Part shown: piece after piece, positions 40,314 through 48,454 of the stretch
Position numbering within the stretch: the first letter of the stretch is position 1
How the letters are laid out: each line of letters opens with the position of its first letter
NCBI GenBank assembly: GCA_017646885.1
Contig: JAGCLR010000153.1
Coordinates: 1 to 64,000 of the forward strand
DNA from: Methanobrevibacter sp.
Lineage (GTDB): Archaea; Methanobacteriota; Methanobacteria; Methanobacteriales; Methanobacteriaceae
Length of the DNA stretch: 64,000 nucleotides
Reading direction: 5' to 3'
The notes under the pieces: generated by a model
Told to the model about the DNA's origin: nothing
What the model saw: only the letters and a program-made list of their open reading frames with translations
The model's database searches: none
Made by a program: the position numbers and the translations under genes

Positions 40314-40871
40314 ATGGACTATAAAAGCTTTGATACATTGAACGATACCTTCAATATAGATAACGATATAGAAGATATGGACGAACAGGAAGAAAAGGTT
40401 GTTCCTAAAAAATCAGCCAAAACTCAAAAGTATTCGCTTGAAGATTTGGAATATATGAAAACAGAACTTCAAGACAGAATAGAATCTAATAGAATAGTTT
40501 GTGAAGAATTAAAGAATTGTTGTAAGGTCGGTGCTCCACCTAGAATGTTTGAAGTCTATGCGAAATTGTCTATGACTATATCAGAAGACATTATGCACTT
40601 GGCAGACTTGAACAGACAAATTACTGACTATCAGATTGTTGAATCTAAAGAAGATATGAGAAGACAAGAAATTGAACTTAAACAGCAAAATGCTTTGAAA
40701 CGAATTGAAGCTGGTGCTAGGGGTAGTGTTCCACAAAATGTAACACAAATTAACAACAATACATATAATATGACTTCCAAAGACCTGTTAGACAAGGTTA
40801 TTGACGAAATGGGCGAGAATGGTGATGTCATAACAGATATTAAGGATTTACCTAAGTTTAATTTTGAATAG
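40314..40871 (+). CDS. 16: Terminase small subunit (T4 gp16-like)
   Basis: 185 aa, GAGGA before the start. The central helices (LEYMKTELQDRIESNRIVCE, then PPRMFEVYAKLSMTISEDIM) follow the T4-type small terminase pattern of a helical bundle with a [PA]-R-x-[YF]-EV motif. Flanks are disordered and charged. It would recognise or regulate DNA cutting for the large terminase, which is not in this window. Confidence 0.7.
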   Translation: MDYKSFDTLNDTFNIDNDIEDMDEQEEKVVPKKSAKTQKYSLEDLEYMKTELQDRIESNRIVCEELKNCCKVGAPPRMFEVYAKLSMTISEDIMHLADLNRQITDYQIVESKEDMRRQEIELKQQNALKRIEAGARGSVPQNVTQINNNTYNMTSKDLLDKVIDEMGENGDVITDIKDLPKFNFE

Positions 40872-40875
40872 TGAT

Positions 40876-41901
40876 ATGAAATTTTCGGTTTATTATAGAA
40901 TACAACAAAGAGATAGTTATTTTAGAAGGTTCTTTAGCCAGATTTCTAAAAAGTTCTCTCCTGAACTAATGGAAGAGGCTCAAAGCAAGTATGAAGATTT
41001 ATTAGAACTAATCGTCAAGTATTTAATTGACGAGGATGCTCATAGTATGACAGTTCTATTAACTAAACCGAATGCTAAAGTAGCAAGAATGTTTTTTGAC
41101 TACTTAACTATATCCAACATTAAAAACAAAAAGAAATGCGATATAGTTAATCGTATTAAAGAAGTATATACAAAGGAGAACACGATGATTGATTTCAAAG
41201 CATTTCTAGCCGAAAAACTAGAAAAGATTGATATGTCTTCGGATTTGGAACAAGATAAAATTAAATTGACTGAAGCCGACGATGACCCATTTGCTGACGA
41301 TGCTGGCGGAGACGATGCCGGTGGTGATGATGATTTCGGTGGAGATGACGCTGGTGGAGACCCATTCGGTGATGACGCAGGTGGTGGAGATTCCGATAGT
41401 GGTGATTCCGATGGTGGTGACAGCGAAGGTGGCACCGGTGAAGGTGACGAAGATAATAATGGCGAATTGAACCTTGACGATTGGGAAGATGACCCTGACT
41501 TCACAAAGGGTGCTGCAAATCCTGATGACGTTACATTGAGTGATACCCCAAGTGGTGAATGTATCTACGACGTTGAAGGTGCTATGCAGTCTCTCGCTTC
41601 TGTTATCCAGAGTTTGAGTGATTCCGACCTTGCTGAAATTGAAATGGTTAAGAAAGCAGTAGAACTTATTTTCAATGGTAAGATTTTGAAACCTGAAGAT
41701 GTTACATTCACTAACCCTGAAAATGCAAGTTTCTTGATTAAAAAGATTGCTGCTAATTTGGACGAAAAGACCAAGAATTATTTAATTCTCAAAATTAAAC
41801 AACCTTTGATTAAACAGCGTGACCAGCAGAAACTTGATATAGCCGCATTGAAGAAAGACGTCAATGTTGCTAGAGATACATTACAGGACTTGGATAAATA
41901 A
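40876..41901 (+). CDS. Acidic Gly/Asp-rich head protein with a nested in-frame start
   Basis: 341 aa from ATG 40876. The first 103 residues are a helical domain. AAAGGAG at 41172-41177 then precedes an in-frame ATG 41185, which begins MIDFKAFLAEKLEKID, very like a T4 capsid-targeting start. Next come KLTE before Ala, a Gly/Asp-rich stretch (DDAGGDD units), and a folded C-terminal helical domain. Two products, 341 and 238 aa, are likely from one frame. It may be two fused genes, or a long and a short form of a head protein. Confidence 0.7.
   Translation: MKFSVYYRIQQRDSYFRRFFSQISKKFSPELMEEAQSKYEDLLELIVKYLIDEDAHSMTVLLTKPNAKVARMFFDYLTISNIKNKKKCDIVNRIKEVYTKENTMIDFKAFLAEKLEKIDMSSDLEQDKIKLTEADDDPFADDAGGDDAGGDDDFGGDDAGGDPFGDDAGGGDSDSGDSDGGDSEGGTGEGDEDNNGELNLDDWEDDPDFTKGAANPDDVTLSDTPSGECIYDVEGAMQSLASVIQSLSDSDLAEIEMVKKAVELIFNGKILKPEDVTFTNPENASFLIKKIAANLDEKTKNYLILKIKQPLIKQRDQQKLDIAALKKDVNVARDTLQDLDK
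41185..41901 (+). CDS. Putative short in-frame form with capsid-targeting start
   Basis: 238 aa from the internal ATG with an ideal ribosome binding site (GGAG, 7-nt spacing). The N-terminus matches the FxxFLxE pattern of the ATPase at 7722 and of T4 internal proteins. Same frame as the longer product. Confidence 0.6.
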   Translation: MIDFKAFLAEKLEKIDMSSDLEQDKIKLTEADDDPFADDAGGDDAGGDDDFGGDDAGGDPFGDDAGGGDSDSGDSDGGDSEGGTGEGDEDNNGELNLDDWEDDPDFTKGAANPDDVTLSDTPSGECIYDVEGAMQSLASVIQSLSDSDLAEIEMVKKAVELIFNGKILKPEDVTFTNPENASFLIKKIAANLDEKTKNYLILKIKQPLIKQRDQQKLDIAALKKDVNVARDTLQDLDK

Positions 41902-41906
41902 GTTCA

Positions 41907-41914
41907 TATAAATA
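41907..41914 (+). promoter_or_regulatory. T4-type late promoter (TATAAATA)
   Basis: Exact octamer, 67 nt before ATG 41982. Confidence 0.6.
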
Positions 41915-41981
41915 GAAAAAATTGAACTGATAACTAATAAATTACTATATTTTTATAATTAAATAATTTGAGGTGAATTTA

Positions 41982-43166
41982 ATGTTAAATGCTAATATGA
42001 ATGATGGTAAATCATTGGTGATACTTATTGTTGGTGACAGTTCGGGTTGTTCTCACATCCGACTTCGCCACAATGCCCTTTGGTATTGCGGTCACGAACA
42101 TTTTGGTTTCACACCAGTGATTACTCCAATTCCTATTTTTGATCCGATGTATCTTGCTAGAACTAAGGCTATTGTTATTCAAAGACCTGTAACTCCTGTT
42201 CATTTGGAAATGGTTAGACGATACAAAGCTCTACAGCCAAAGTTTGGTTATAAACTTGTTTCGGAATTTGATGACCAGGTTTGGGAGATTGATGGTCAGG
42301 GTATTCCTGACTACAATACGGCTTCTCTACATTTTGATATAAAGGGAACAACTTCCGTTGCTGAACAGACTTTTCCTTTGTTTGACGAAATGGTTGTTTC
42401 AACAGAATTTTTGAAGCAGAAAATCATTGAACGATTCCAAATCCCAGAACAGAAGATACACGTCATTCGTAATGTGGTCCCTCGTTTCTTATGGAATTAT
42501 CCACGAAAAGCAAATAAGACTGAAGACTTGGTAAAACCAAAGGTTTTGTATAGTGGTTCTCCTTGTCATTACAGAAATCCGGTTCCAGCAAGAAAACCAA
42601 GTCCACAAGAGCCAAATGGATTTCCTGGCATTACTCCTTTGAAAGGTGATATGAATAATGCTTGGTGCGACTGGGTGATTAAAAATGTCAATGAGAACAA
42701 AATAGATTTTATTTGTATGGGTGCTTTGCCTTGGTTCTGGGAACCAATTAAAGATAAAATCCGCTTCGTTCAGTGGGTTGATTCACAAAGTTATCCACGA
42801 TTGGTAATGAGTTTGGGCGCCGATTTCCAGATTGCTCCGCTTGTTTCTAATGTGTTCAACAAATGTAAATCAGCATTGCGACACACAGAAAGTTGTGCTG
42901 CGGGAACTATTCTTTTGGGAACAGTCTTCAGTGATGACAAATGGTCTCCTTACGAAGAAATTAACCCAAAATGTAAGGTTCTTGATACTGCCACAGTTGA
43001 AGATATAGATAACATATTCTTTAATTTGTGTAAGAAAGAAAACTACAACGAAGTATTAAACTGGCAATACAATTTTATAAATGAAAATGGTTATTGGATG
43101 GAAAGTAACAAACACGCACAAGAATGGCTGTGTATGATAGATAATGGAAATAACAATTTCATTTAA
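41982..43166 (+). CDS. GT4-like glycosyltransferase
   Basis: 394 aa from ATG 41982 (GAGGTG upstream). GT-B outline: N-terminal LVILIVGDSSGCSHIRLRH, central EMVVSTEFLKQKII with IHVIRNVV (the typical loop between domains), KPKVLYSGSP at the second Rossmann domain, and a C-terminal HTESCAAGTILLGT in the donor-binding region. Many T4-like phages carry such enzymes to modify DNA or virion proteins. Acceptor unknown. Confidence 0.75.
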   Translation: MLNANMNDGKSLVILIVGDSSGCSHIRLRHNALWYCGHEHFGFTPVITPIPIFDPMYLARTKAIVIQRPVTPVHLEMVRRYKALQPKFGYKLVSEFDDQVWEIDGQGIPDYNTASLHFDIKGTTSVAEQTFPLFDEMVVSTEFLKQKIIERFQIPEQKIHVIRNVVPRFLWNYPRKANKTEDLVKPKVLYSGSPCHYRNPVPARKPSPQEPNGFPGITPLKGDMNNAWCDWVIKNVNENKIDFICMGALPWFWEPIKDKIRFVQWVDSQSYPRLVMSLGADFQIAPLVSNVFNKCKSALRHTESCAAGTILLGTVFSDDKWSPYEEINPKCKVLDTATVEDIDNIFFNLCKKENYNEVLNWQYNFINENGYWMESNKHAQEWLCMIDNGNNNFI

Positions 43167-43170
43167 TGGA

Positions 43171-43199
43171 AAAGCGGGAGTGAAAACACTCCCGCTTTA
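43171..43199. terminator. Bidirectional terminator between convergent units
   Basis: GCGGGAGTG pairs with CACTCCCGC around AAAA. The GCGGGAG core also occurs at 28054. Confidence 0.9.
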
Positions 43200-43220
43200 T
43201 TACGAGGTAACAACAAAATT

Positions 43221-43646
43221 TTACTTTTCAATGTTAAGAACCATACCGTGACACAAAATATAATCGTTCCATTCCCTGGCCTGGTAATACTCAGTATTTT
43301 CATTGGAACCGTAAATGACGTGGCAGGCCGGGTGGATGTAATCTTCTCGGTTGATAGAGAAACGAGAAAAAATAAAGTTTCTCATTTCTTCAGTAATCTT
43401 TTCCATTTCGTCAAAGAAGAAAGTGGTCGGTTCCATTTCTTTTGCGTGTTCAACAAGCAGGAGATGAACATCGTACATATCCGACTGAGCCATATTTATA
43501 TAAACGAACTTCTGCTTCCAAATGTCTGCCGCGATTTTCTTTGTTTCTTCAACAATGCCAGTACCGGGCTGGTTAATCTTGAAAATGTAACCCATGTGGA
43601 TGAGCGGGGAGTACTTCATAATGGTGGCGAGTTGATTAACTTTCAT
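43221..43646 (-). CDS. Unknown early protein
   Basis: 141 aa, with AGAGGT before the start. Alpha/beta pattern with FVYINMAQSDMYDVHLLLVE, FFFDEMEKITEEM and HPACHVIYGSNEN, loosely reminiscent of an AAA-like core lacking a P-loop. No family assigned. Own early promoter. Confidence 0.7.
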   Translation of the reverse strand: MKVNQLATIMKYSPLIHMGYIFKINQPGTGIVEETKKIAADIWKQKFVYINMAQSDMYDVHLLLVEHAKEMEPTTFFFDEMEKITEEMRNFIFSRFSINREDYIHPACHVIYGSNENTEYYQAREWNDYILCHGMVLNIEK

Positions 43647-43678
43647 TTGGAACCTCTTTGTTTCTTGTTTACATAGTA

Positions 43679-43707
43679 AATGTAGTAAAATGATACGCAG
43701 TTGTCAA
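43679..43707 (-). promoter_or_regulatory. Early promoter, TTGACAACTGCG class
   Basis: Minus strand: TTGACA, 17 nt beginning ACTGCG, TACATT. Confidence 0.8.
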
Positions 43708-43730
43708 TAGAAATTATGTAAAAATTTTGT

Positions 43731-43982
43731 TTACAAATAGTGAGCCTTGATTTCTTTGAGAATTTCGGCCGCATTATTTAATTCAATAATTCCAATCTTA
43801 CCTTCATTTATACGATGTAAAATGTTAAGGGCGACTTCATTAACACTAATGTCCCGTTCATACGCAACATCAATTAAACCGGCATAATCTTCATATACAA
43901 TTTTGTCTAATTCTGCCTGTGTACCAGTCCAATAACTTTTCTTCATTTGGTCTTGAATTTCAAAAATGTAATCTCTTAACAT
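43731..43982 (-). CDS. Unknown 83-aa early protein
   Basis: MLRDYIFEIQDQMKKSYWTG, helical and acidic. AAAGAGGTAACAA leader before the start, shared with the other minus-strand early units. No family recognised. Confidence 0.7.
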   Translation of the reverse strand: MLRDYIFEIQDQMKKSYWTGTQAELDKIVYEDYAGLIDVAYERDISVNEVALNILHRINEGKIGIIELNNAAEILKEIKAHYL

Positions 43983-44009
43983 TTGTTACCTCTTTTATTG
44001 TTTGAATAT

Positions 44010-44038
44010 AATATAGATAATTTTGCGCAGTTTGTCAA
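44010..44038 (-). promoter_or_regulatory. Early promoter, TTGACAAACTGCG class
   Basis: Minus strand: TTGACA, 17 nt containing ACTGCG and ending ATC, TATATT. Confidence 0.85.
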
Positions 44039-44073
44039 TGGATTTTATGTAAAAATTTGTAAAATAAAATTTA

Positions 44074-44081
44074 CATAAATA
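44074..44081 (+). promoter_or_regulatory. Late promoter (CATAAATA), leaderless geometry
   Basis: Octamer, 4 nt (TAGT), then ATG 44086. Confidence 0.8.
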
Positions 44082-44085
44082 TAGT

Positions 44086-44955
44086 ATGAAATTATCCGAA
44101 GCTACACAATTTTTGCGTTCTAAAGGCTATTTAGTGGAAAAACAGAAACACGTTTTGAACCAAGCCGCCAAGAGCAAAGATGACGAATTTTACACATATA
44201 TGAAGGACATTGTAAAAGAACTTAAACATTACAATTTCGGTGGAAAAATCGTTTATTGCTGCTGCGACAACCCTGAATGGTCTAATTTCTATAAGTATTT
44301 TGAAGAAAATTTTGAAACTCTCGGTTTGAAAGGTTTGATTTCTTCACACTATGAAACCAGCGGAGAAACATACTGGACTGAATACTATGGAGATAAACGA
44401 ATTGACCATCCGTTAAAAGGTAATGGTGACTGTACAAGTCCTGAATGTCAAGCATTGGCAAAGAAAGCAGATGTGATTGTAACAAATCCACCTTTTAGTT
44501 TGTTCAATAAAATTGTTGAAACATATAAGAGTAAACCTTTTATTATGTTGTGCACACCGATTAAAATGTCTAAACCAACTTGCTTGAATTTGTATATGAA
44601 CCACAGATTGAGATATGGTTATACAACAGTTGGTAATTTTTATAGACCTGAAGGTGCTAAGGATAAACACGTCTATTGTGCTTGGTACACAAATCTTCCA
44701 GTAAATAAATCATATAAACCTTTGAATTTGGTTGAATATGACGAGGAAAAATTCCCTAAATTTGATAACGCAGATATCATTTATGTAAAGACACAGAGAG
44801 CAATACCTGATACAGACGAAGTACTTGGTGTACCAGTAAGTATTTTACAAAATGTGGACCCGGATAACTTGCCGTTTGAAATTTTAGGTGTAGATGGAAA
44901 ACTTAAACTAAATGGTGAAACCGTGTTTGACAGACTGATTATTAAATTAAAATAA
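44086..44955 (+). CDS. EcoRI-type adenine DNA methyltransferase with the shared N-terminal motif
   Basis: 289 aa. N-terminus MKLSEATQFLRSKGYLVEKQ is the shared motif with an L-V-E site. The rest matches the EcoRI methylase family: KIVYCCCDNPEWSNFYKYF early, the catalytic NPPF in DVIVTNPPFSLF (about 134-137), then PFIMLCTPIK and later strands. It would methylate adenine N6 using SAM. No matching endonuclease gene is adjacent. It is late-expressed and predicted leaderless. The motif suggests the enzyme is packed in the head and delivered with DNA; that is inference. Confidence 0.85.
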   Translation: MKLSEATQFLRSKGYLVEKQKHVLNQAAKSKDDEFYTYMKDIVKELKHYNFGGKIVYCCCDNPEWSNFYKYFEENFETLGLKGLISSHYETSGETYWTEYYGDKRIDHPLKGNGDCTSPECQALAKKADVIVTNPPFSLFNKIVETYKSKPFIMLCTPIKMSKPTCLNLYMNHRLRYGYTTVGNFYRPEGAKDKHVYCAWYTNLPVNKSYKPLNLVEYDEEKFPKFDNADIIYVKTQRAIPDTDEVLGVPVSILQNVDPDNLPFEILGVDGKLKLNGETVFDRLIIKLK

Positions 44956-45006
44956 GTTTTGTTGCCTCCACGAAATAAAAATTCGGACACGTTTCAAAGC
45001 AACAAA

Positions 45007-45036
45007 AATGGCTCCCTTCTCGGGAGCCATTCTTTT
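45007..45036 (+). terminator. Rho-independent terminator
   Basis: ATGGCTCCC pairs with GGGAGCCAT around TTCTC, then TTCTTTT. Confidence 0.85.
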
Positions 45037-45042
45037 ATTCGT

Positions 45043-45050
45043 AATAAATA
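45043..45050 (+). promoter_or_regulatory. Late promoter-like octamer (AATAAATA), leaderless geometry
   Basis: Octamer, 4 nt (TAGT), then ATG 45055. Confidence 0.75.
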
Positions 45051-45054
45051 TAGT

Positions 45055-45843
45055 ATGAATTTTGATGATTATTTAAACGAAGCTCTCAAGGTCAAATATG
45101 TTGTTCGTAAGAACAAGAAGATTAAGAAATGGAAGACCAACCGTAAAGGTTATCGTGTTGAATACGATGCCAATGGCAAACCCAGAGAAGTTCGTATAAC
45201 TGCTAAAGAAAAAAGAAATCGTAGACTTGGTCAGAGAAAAGGTAAAATCAAGCGTAATGCTAAAATGAACTTGATTAAACTCAAACAGAAAAAGTCATTT
45301 ATCGCCCGTCAAAATATGGGTATGGCATATAACAAAAAGAACCCAGATATAAACTATAACAGAAAACCTTATGAACCAGTCAAAAAAGATTTTAACAAAG
45401 TAAAAGATAAATTTTTAGCACCACAGTTCAATGAAAATTTCCAAGAATATATAAATGAACAATTATTGTGTGAATGGCCTGAAGGGGTAATTTGGTCTGA
45501 TTCCACAAAAGGCATTGAAGTTGCTTGGGACTGGTGTAGTGAAGCAACACCTGAAGATGGTGAATGGCTCGGTCAATTAGTTATGTTGTTTAGATATGGT
45601 GCCTTGAGAACTTTAAGACAAGACAGAAATAACTTGGGGAATGACGATGGTTTCATTACTCAGCCATATCTTTATTTTGATAAGCCACAACTTGAAGATA
45701 TAGCAGATAACTTAATGGTTGATAGTTGGTTCTTGTCAATGGCTAATCACGATTTGAAGCTAATCAAAGACGAAAAATTGAAAAAAGATTTGGAAACTTA
45801 TGTGCCTGAAAGACTATGGAACAAAATTGTTAATTATAAATAG
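45055..45843 (+). CDS. Basic head-associated protein, predicted leaderless
   Basis: 262 aa from ATG 45055. N-terminus MNFDDYLNEALKVKYV gives L-N-E before Ala. A very basic stretch follows (residues about 15-95, KNKKIKKWKTNRKGYR, RRLGQRKGKIKRN). A second site-like YINEQLLCEW lies near 140. The C-terminal half is a folded domain (TPEDGEWLGQLVMLFRYGAL). It sits directly upstream of the portal gene. A DNA-binding internal head protein is likely. Confidence 0.7.
   Translation: MNFDDYLNEALKVKYVVRKNKKIKKWKTNRKGYRVEYDANGKPREVRITAKEKRNRRLGQRKGKIKRNAKMNLIKLKQKKSFIARQNMGMAYNKKNPDINYNRKPYEPVKKDFNKVKDKFLAPQFNENFQEYINEQLLCEWPEGVIWSDSTKGIEVAWDWCSEATPEDGEWLGQLVMLFRYGALRTLRQDRNNLGNDDGFITQPYLYFDKPQLEDIADNLMVDSWFLSMANHDLKLIKDEKLKKDLETYVPERLWNKIVNYK
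45835..45842 (+). promoter_or_regulatory. T4-type late promoter overlapping a stop codon
   Basis: TATAAATA formed by the last two sense codons and the TAG stop of the previous gene; 23 nt before the portal start. Confidence 0.7.
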
Positions 45844-45865
45844 TGATATAATTTGAGGTTATAAT

Positions 45866-47467
45866 ATGAATTTAGGTTTTTGGAATCCATTCAGTGATAG
45901 ATTTTTACAACCAGAGCCAGAACACCAGATGGTTCGTTCTGCTGAAGCAGCATTAAATTCTTATGGTAGAAGTGAAGATGCTGTTGACTGGAAAAGATTG
46001 ACTCACGGTTATTTAAATGGATATGTAGAAGGCTCTGATGTATATGATGCATCGGGCATTATGTTTGAACAAGTCTTCGCAAACAAAAGACAGAGAATTA
46101 GTACATATCGTAATTTGGCATTATATCCTTTCGTCCGTAAGTGTTTGACTATGATGGCTGACGAAGCCGTTTGTGAAAATGCTTTGGGCGAAGTTGCTGT
46201 ATTTGATATAGATAGAGCTTTCAAATCAAAATTTACAGAAACTGAGTTAATGACTTTGCGTGATGAATTCAATTATGTTATTAACGAAGTTTTCGGAAAA
46301 GACCAGTTGTGGTATTACTACTATAAATGGTTGGTTGATGCCGAATTGTTCTTTGAAATTTGTTTGAACACAAAAGGTGATAAAGTTGCTGGCATTAAAT
46401 GTTTGCCACCATACTGCACAATGTGTGTTTATGACGATGGTATTCTTCAGGGTTTCATTGAAGATATAAAATTGTTGAATCCTGATTTAGACTCAGAACC
46501 AAAATCATTTACTACAAACCAAGTTGCTTATATTAACTATGGGTTCTGGGGTAACAATAAGAACGATATACGCGGTCACTTGGAACCAGCCATTAGACCA
46601 ATTAACCAACTTCGTGCTATTGAAGATGCTTTGACTGTTTACAGAATTACACGTGCTCCTGAAAAGAGAATTTTCAAGATTTACACAGGTAAACTTCCTA
46701 CATCTAAGGTTCCTGAGTATATGCAGGAAATTCGCTCCAAGTATCGTAAGCAGTTGACTATTGACCCTGTTACTGGTATGATTCAATCCAATAACAATGT
46801 TCAGGCTTTCGTAGAAGATTTCTGGCTCTCTATTGACTCCGATGGTCAGGGTTCTACAGTAGAAAGTTTCAAGGGTTCAACCGAATTTAGCGGACAGTTG
46901 GATGACGTTAAAATGTTCCGTGAACAAGTTGCTGATGCTCTTCAGGTTCCTTCTAGTAGATGGCAATCTGGTGAAGGTGGTGGAACTCCTTATACCCAGG
47001 GTGTTGAAAGCCTTACATTGGAAGAAGCATCTTTCCAAAAATTGAATAAGAGACTTCGTAGAAAGTTCTGCGACATCATTTATCAGGTATTCCTCGTTCA
47101 TTTGCAGGTTCGTGGATATGATAGTAAGTATCTTGACAAAACCATTTATCACATTGACTTGATTCCAGCTACTGACTTTGAACTAATGCGTTCATTGTCT
47201 ATGTGTGAAAAGAGAAGTGGTGTTGTTGGTTCTCTATCTCAATTCCTTCCTACATTGGATAACGTCAAACCTGGTTCCGAAAACCTTGGTCCTTTGTTCT
47301 CTCGTCAATTCTTTATGGAAGATATACTTGGTTTAACTTCCGAACAGAGAATTAGAAACGATAGACTTATCGCTGAAGAATCTGCCGAAATTCTTGCTAA
47401 AGCTGATGCAGCTAAGGAAGAAGGTGGCGATGAAAATGACGAAGAAGGAGACGATTTAGGTTTCTAA
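45866..47467 (+). CDS. 20: Portal protein (T4 gp20-like)
   Basis: 533 aa, GAGGT before the start. RAPEKRIFKIYTGKLPTSK, then EYMQEIRSKYRKQ, QAFVEDFWLSID and TEFSGQLDDVKMFREQVADA followed by LQVPSSRWQ, are the conserved core of gp20-type portals. The acidic C-terminus is disordered. It forms the dodecameric vertex through which DNA enters. T4 gp20 has 524 residues, so the length fits. Confidence 0.92.
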   Translation: MNLGFWNPFSDRFLQPEPEHQMVRSAEAALNSYGRSEDAVDWKRLTHGYLNGYVEGSDVYDASGIMFEQVFANKRQRISTYRNLALYPFVRKCLTMMADEAVCENALGEVAVFDIDRAFKSKFTETELMTLRDEFNYVINEVFGKDQLWYYYYKWLVDAELFFEICLNTKGDKVAGIKCLPPYCTMCVYDDGILQGFIEDIKLLNPDLDSEPKSFTTNQVAYINYGFWGNNKNDIRGHLEPAIRPINQLRAIEDALTVYRITRAPEKRIFKIYTGKLPTSKVPEYMQEIRSKYRKQLTIDPVTGMIQSNNNVQAFVEDFWLSIDSDGQGSTVESFKGSTEFSGQLDDVKMFREQVADALQVPSSRWQSGEGGGTPYTQGVESLTLEEASFQKLNKRLRRKFCDIIYQVFLVHLQVRGYDSKYLDKTIYHIDLIPATDFELMRSLSMCEKRSGVVGSLSQFLPTLDNVKPGSENLGPLFSRQFFMEDILGLTSEQRIRNDRLIAEESAEILAKADAAKEEGGDENDEEGDDLGF

Positions 47468-47511
47468 CAAGTTTCACTCCCAGCCGAAAACACTCCGAAC
47501 ACGTTTCACCC

Positions 47512-47540
47512 GGTGGCTCTGTATAGAGCCACCATTTTTT
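47512..47540 (+). terminator. Rho-independent terminator
   Basis: GGTGGCTCT pairs with AGAGCCACC around GTAT, then a T run that ends in the next late promoter. Confidence 0.9.
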
Positions 47541-47547
47541 ATAAATA
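47540..47547 (+). promoter_or_regulatory. T4-type late promoter (TATAAATA)
   Basis: Exact octamer sharing its first T with the terminator tail; 22 nt before ATG 47570. Confidence 0.8.
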
Positions 47548-47569
47548 TACTATAATGGGAGAAAATAAA

Positions 47570-48016
47570 ATGGAAATAGAAATTGTTAAAGAAGCTCCAC
47601 AAGATTTTTTGACCTTTTTGGCTAGTTCACAAACAAATGAAGTAGAAAAACTCTACACCTTTGCTATGGACAGTTTGGTCTTTGCAGACAAAATTCACAC
47701 TTATCACTGGTCTTGTCAATCCGGTTTCCAGCATACACAATTTGAAAATTTGTATGACTGTATTCGTGATTTTGCCGACAAGCTAGTTGAAACAGTCCTT
47801 TCTATGGGTGTGCCATTCAAATTAAATTCTAAAACTTACAATATGAATGACGAAATCTTTGATTTGGGAAATGCTCTTGTAAAAATTGAAGCATATCGTG
47901 ATGAACTAGAAAATCTTAAAAGAGCATATAGTACAAAAATTAGTCTTGAAAACATCTTCGGTGATACCATTGAAGAAATAGACAAGATTATTGGTCTTAT
48001 CAAGAACTTTAAGTAA
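47570..48016 (+). CDS. Dps/ferritin-like protein (DUF5856-like)
   Basis: 148 aa from ATG 47570 (GGGAG upstream; the ATG at 47555 overlaps that site). Helix 1 has FADKIHTYHWSCQSGFQHTQ, then FENLYDCIRDFADKLVETVL, the spacing of the Dps family ferroxidase-type helices. It may protect DNA from iron and oxygen damage or coat it. Its place among head genes raises the possibility that it is packaged. Confidence 0.65.
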   Translation: MEIEIVKEAPQDFLTFLASSQTNEVEKLYTFAMDSLVFADKIHTYHWSCQSGFQHTQFENLYDCIRDFADKLVETVLSMGVPFKLNSKTYNMNDEIFDLGNALVKIEAYRDELENLKRAYSTKISLENIFGDTIEEIDKIIGLIKNFK

Positions 48017-48025
48017 GGAGTTTAT

Positions 48026-48409
48026 ATGAAATTAGATGATTACATTGTTCAAGAATTCCGTAAGGTAAAACCTGTTATCAACGAAAATATGGCAGAAGCA
48101 GGTGATACAGACGGATTTGAAGGTTCTCAATGGATGGGACCTCACCACCACAAGTATGTAATTTGGGATAATCAAACTGGTTATGGATATACTGGTGATG
48201 TGTTGTTGGATAACCCAGACCATAAAGAAGGTTTGGCTCCTTGTTGCGACCATATCCACTTGATTATGAATTGGGAAGTTATTCCACTTGGTGATATGCA
48301 CTCACACAAACTAATGAAACCAGAACAGGTCGCCGTAGATACTGATATTGGTAGTGTACCTAGAGAAGCTTTCTTGAAAACATTACCTCCACAGCACGGT
48401 GGACAATAA
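48026..48409 (+). CDS. His-rich late protein
   Basis: 127 aa, AAGGAG before the start. N-terminus MKLDDYIVQEFRKVKPVINE gives I-N-E before Asn. Then GPHHHKYVIWDNQTGYGYTG and CCDHIHLIMNWEVI, which could bind a metal. No family recognised. Lies between the Dps-like and tail tube genes. Confidence 0.7.
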   Translation: MKLDDYIVQEFRKVKPVINENMAEAGDTDGFEGSQWMGPHHHKYVIWDNQTGYGYTGDVLLDNPDHKEGLAPCCDHIHLIMNWEVIPLGDMHSHKLMKPEQVAVDTDIGSVPREAFLKTLPPQHGGQ

Positions 48410-48418
48410 TTGGAAAGT

Positions 48419-48426
48419 CATAAATA
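48419..48426 (+). promoter_or_regulatory. Late promoter (CATAAATA)
   Basis: Octamer 28 nt before ATG 48455, with AGGAG between. Confidence 0.75.
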
Positions 48427-48454
48427 CATTAGAGAAGTTTAGGAGAAATTAAAT

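Noticed and set aside
43248..43676. 142-aa plus-strand frame opposite the gene at 43221
   Set aside because: The minus-strand frame has a promoter, leader and ribosome binding site in the conserved early layout; the plus frame has none and lies after a terminator.
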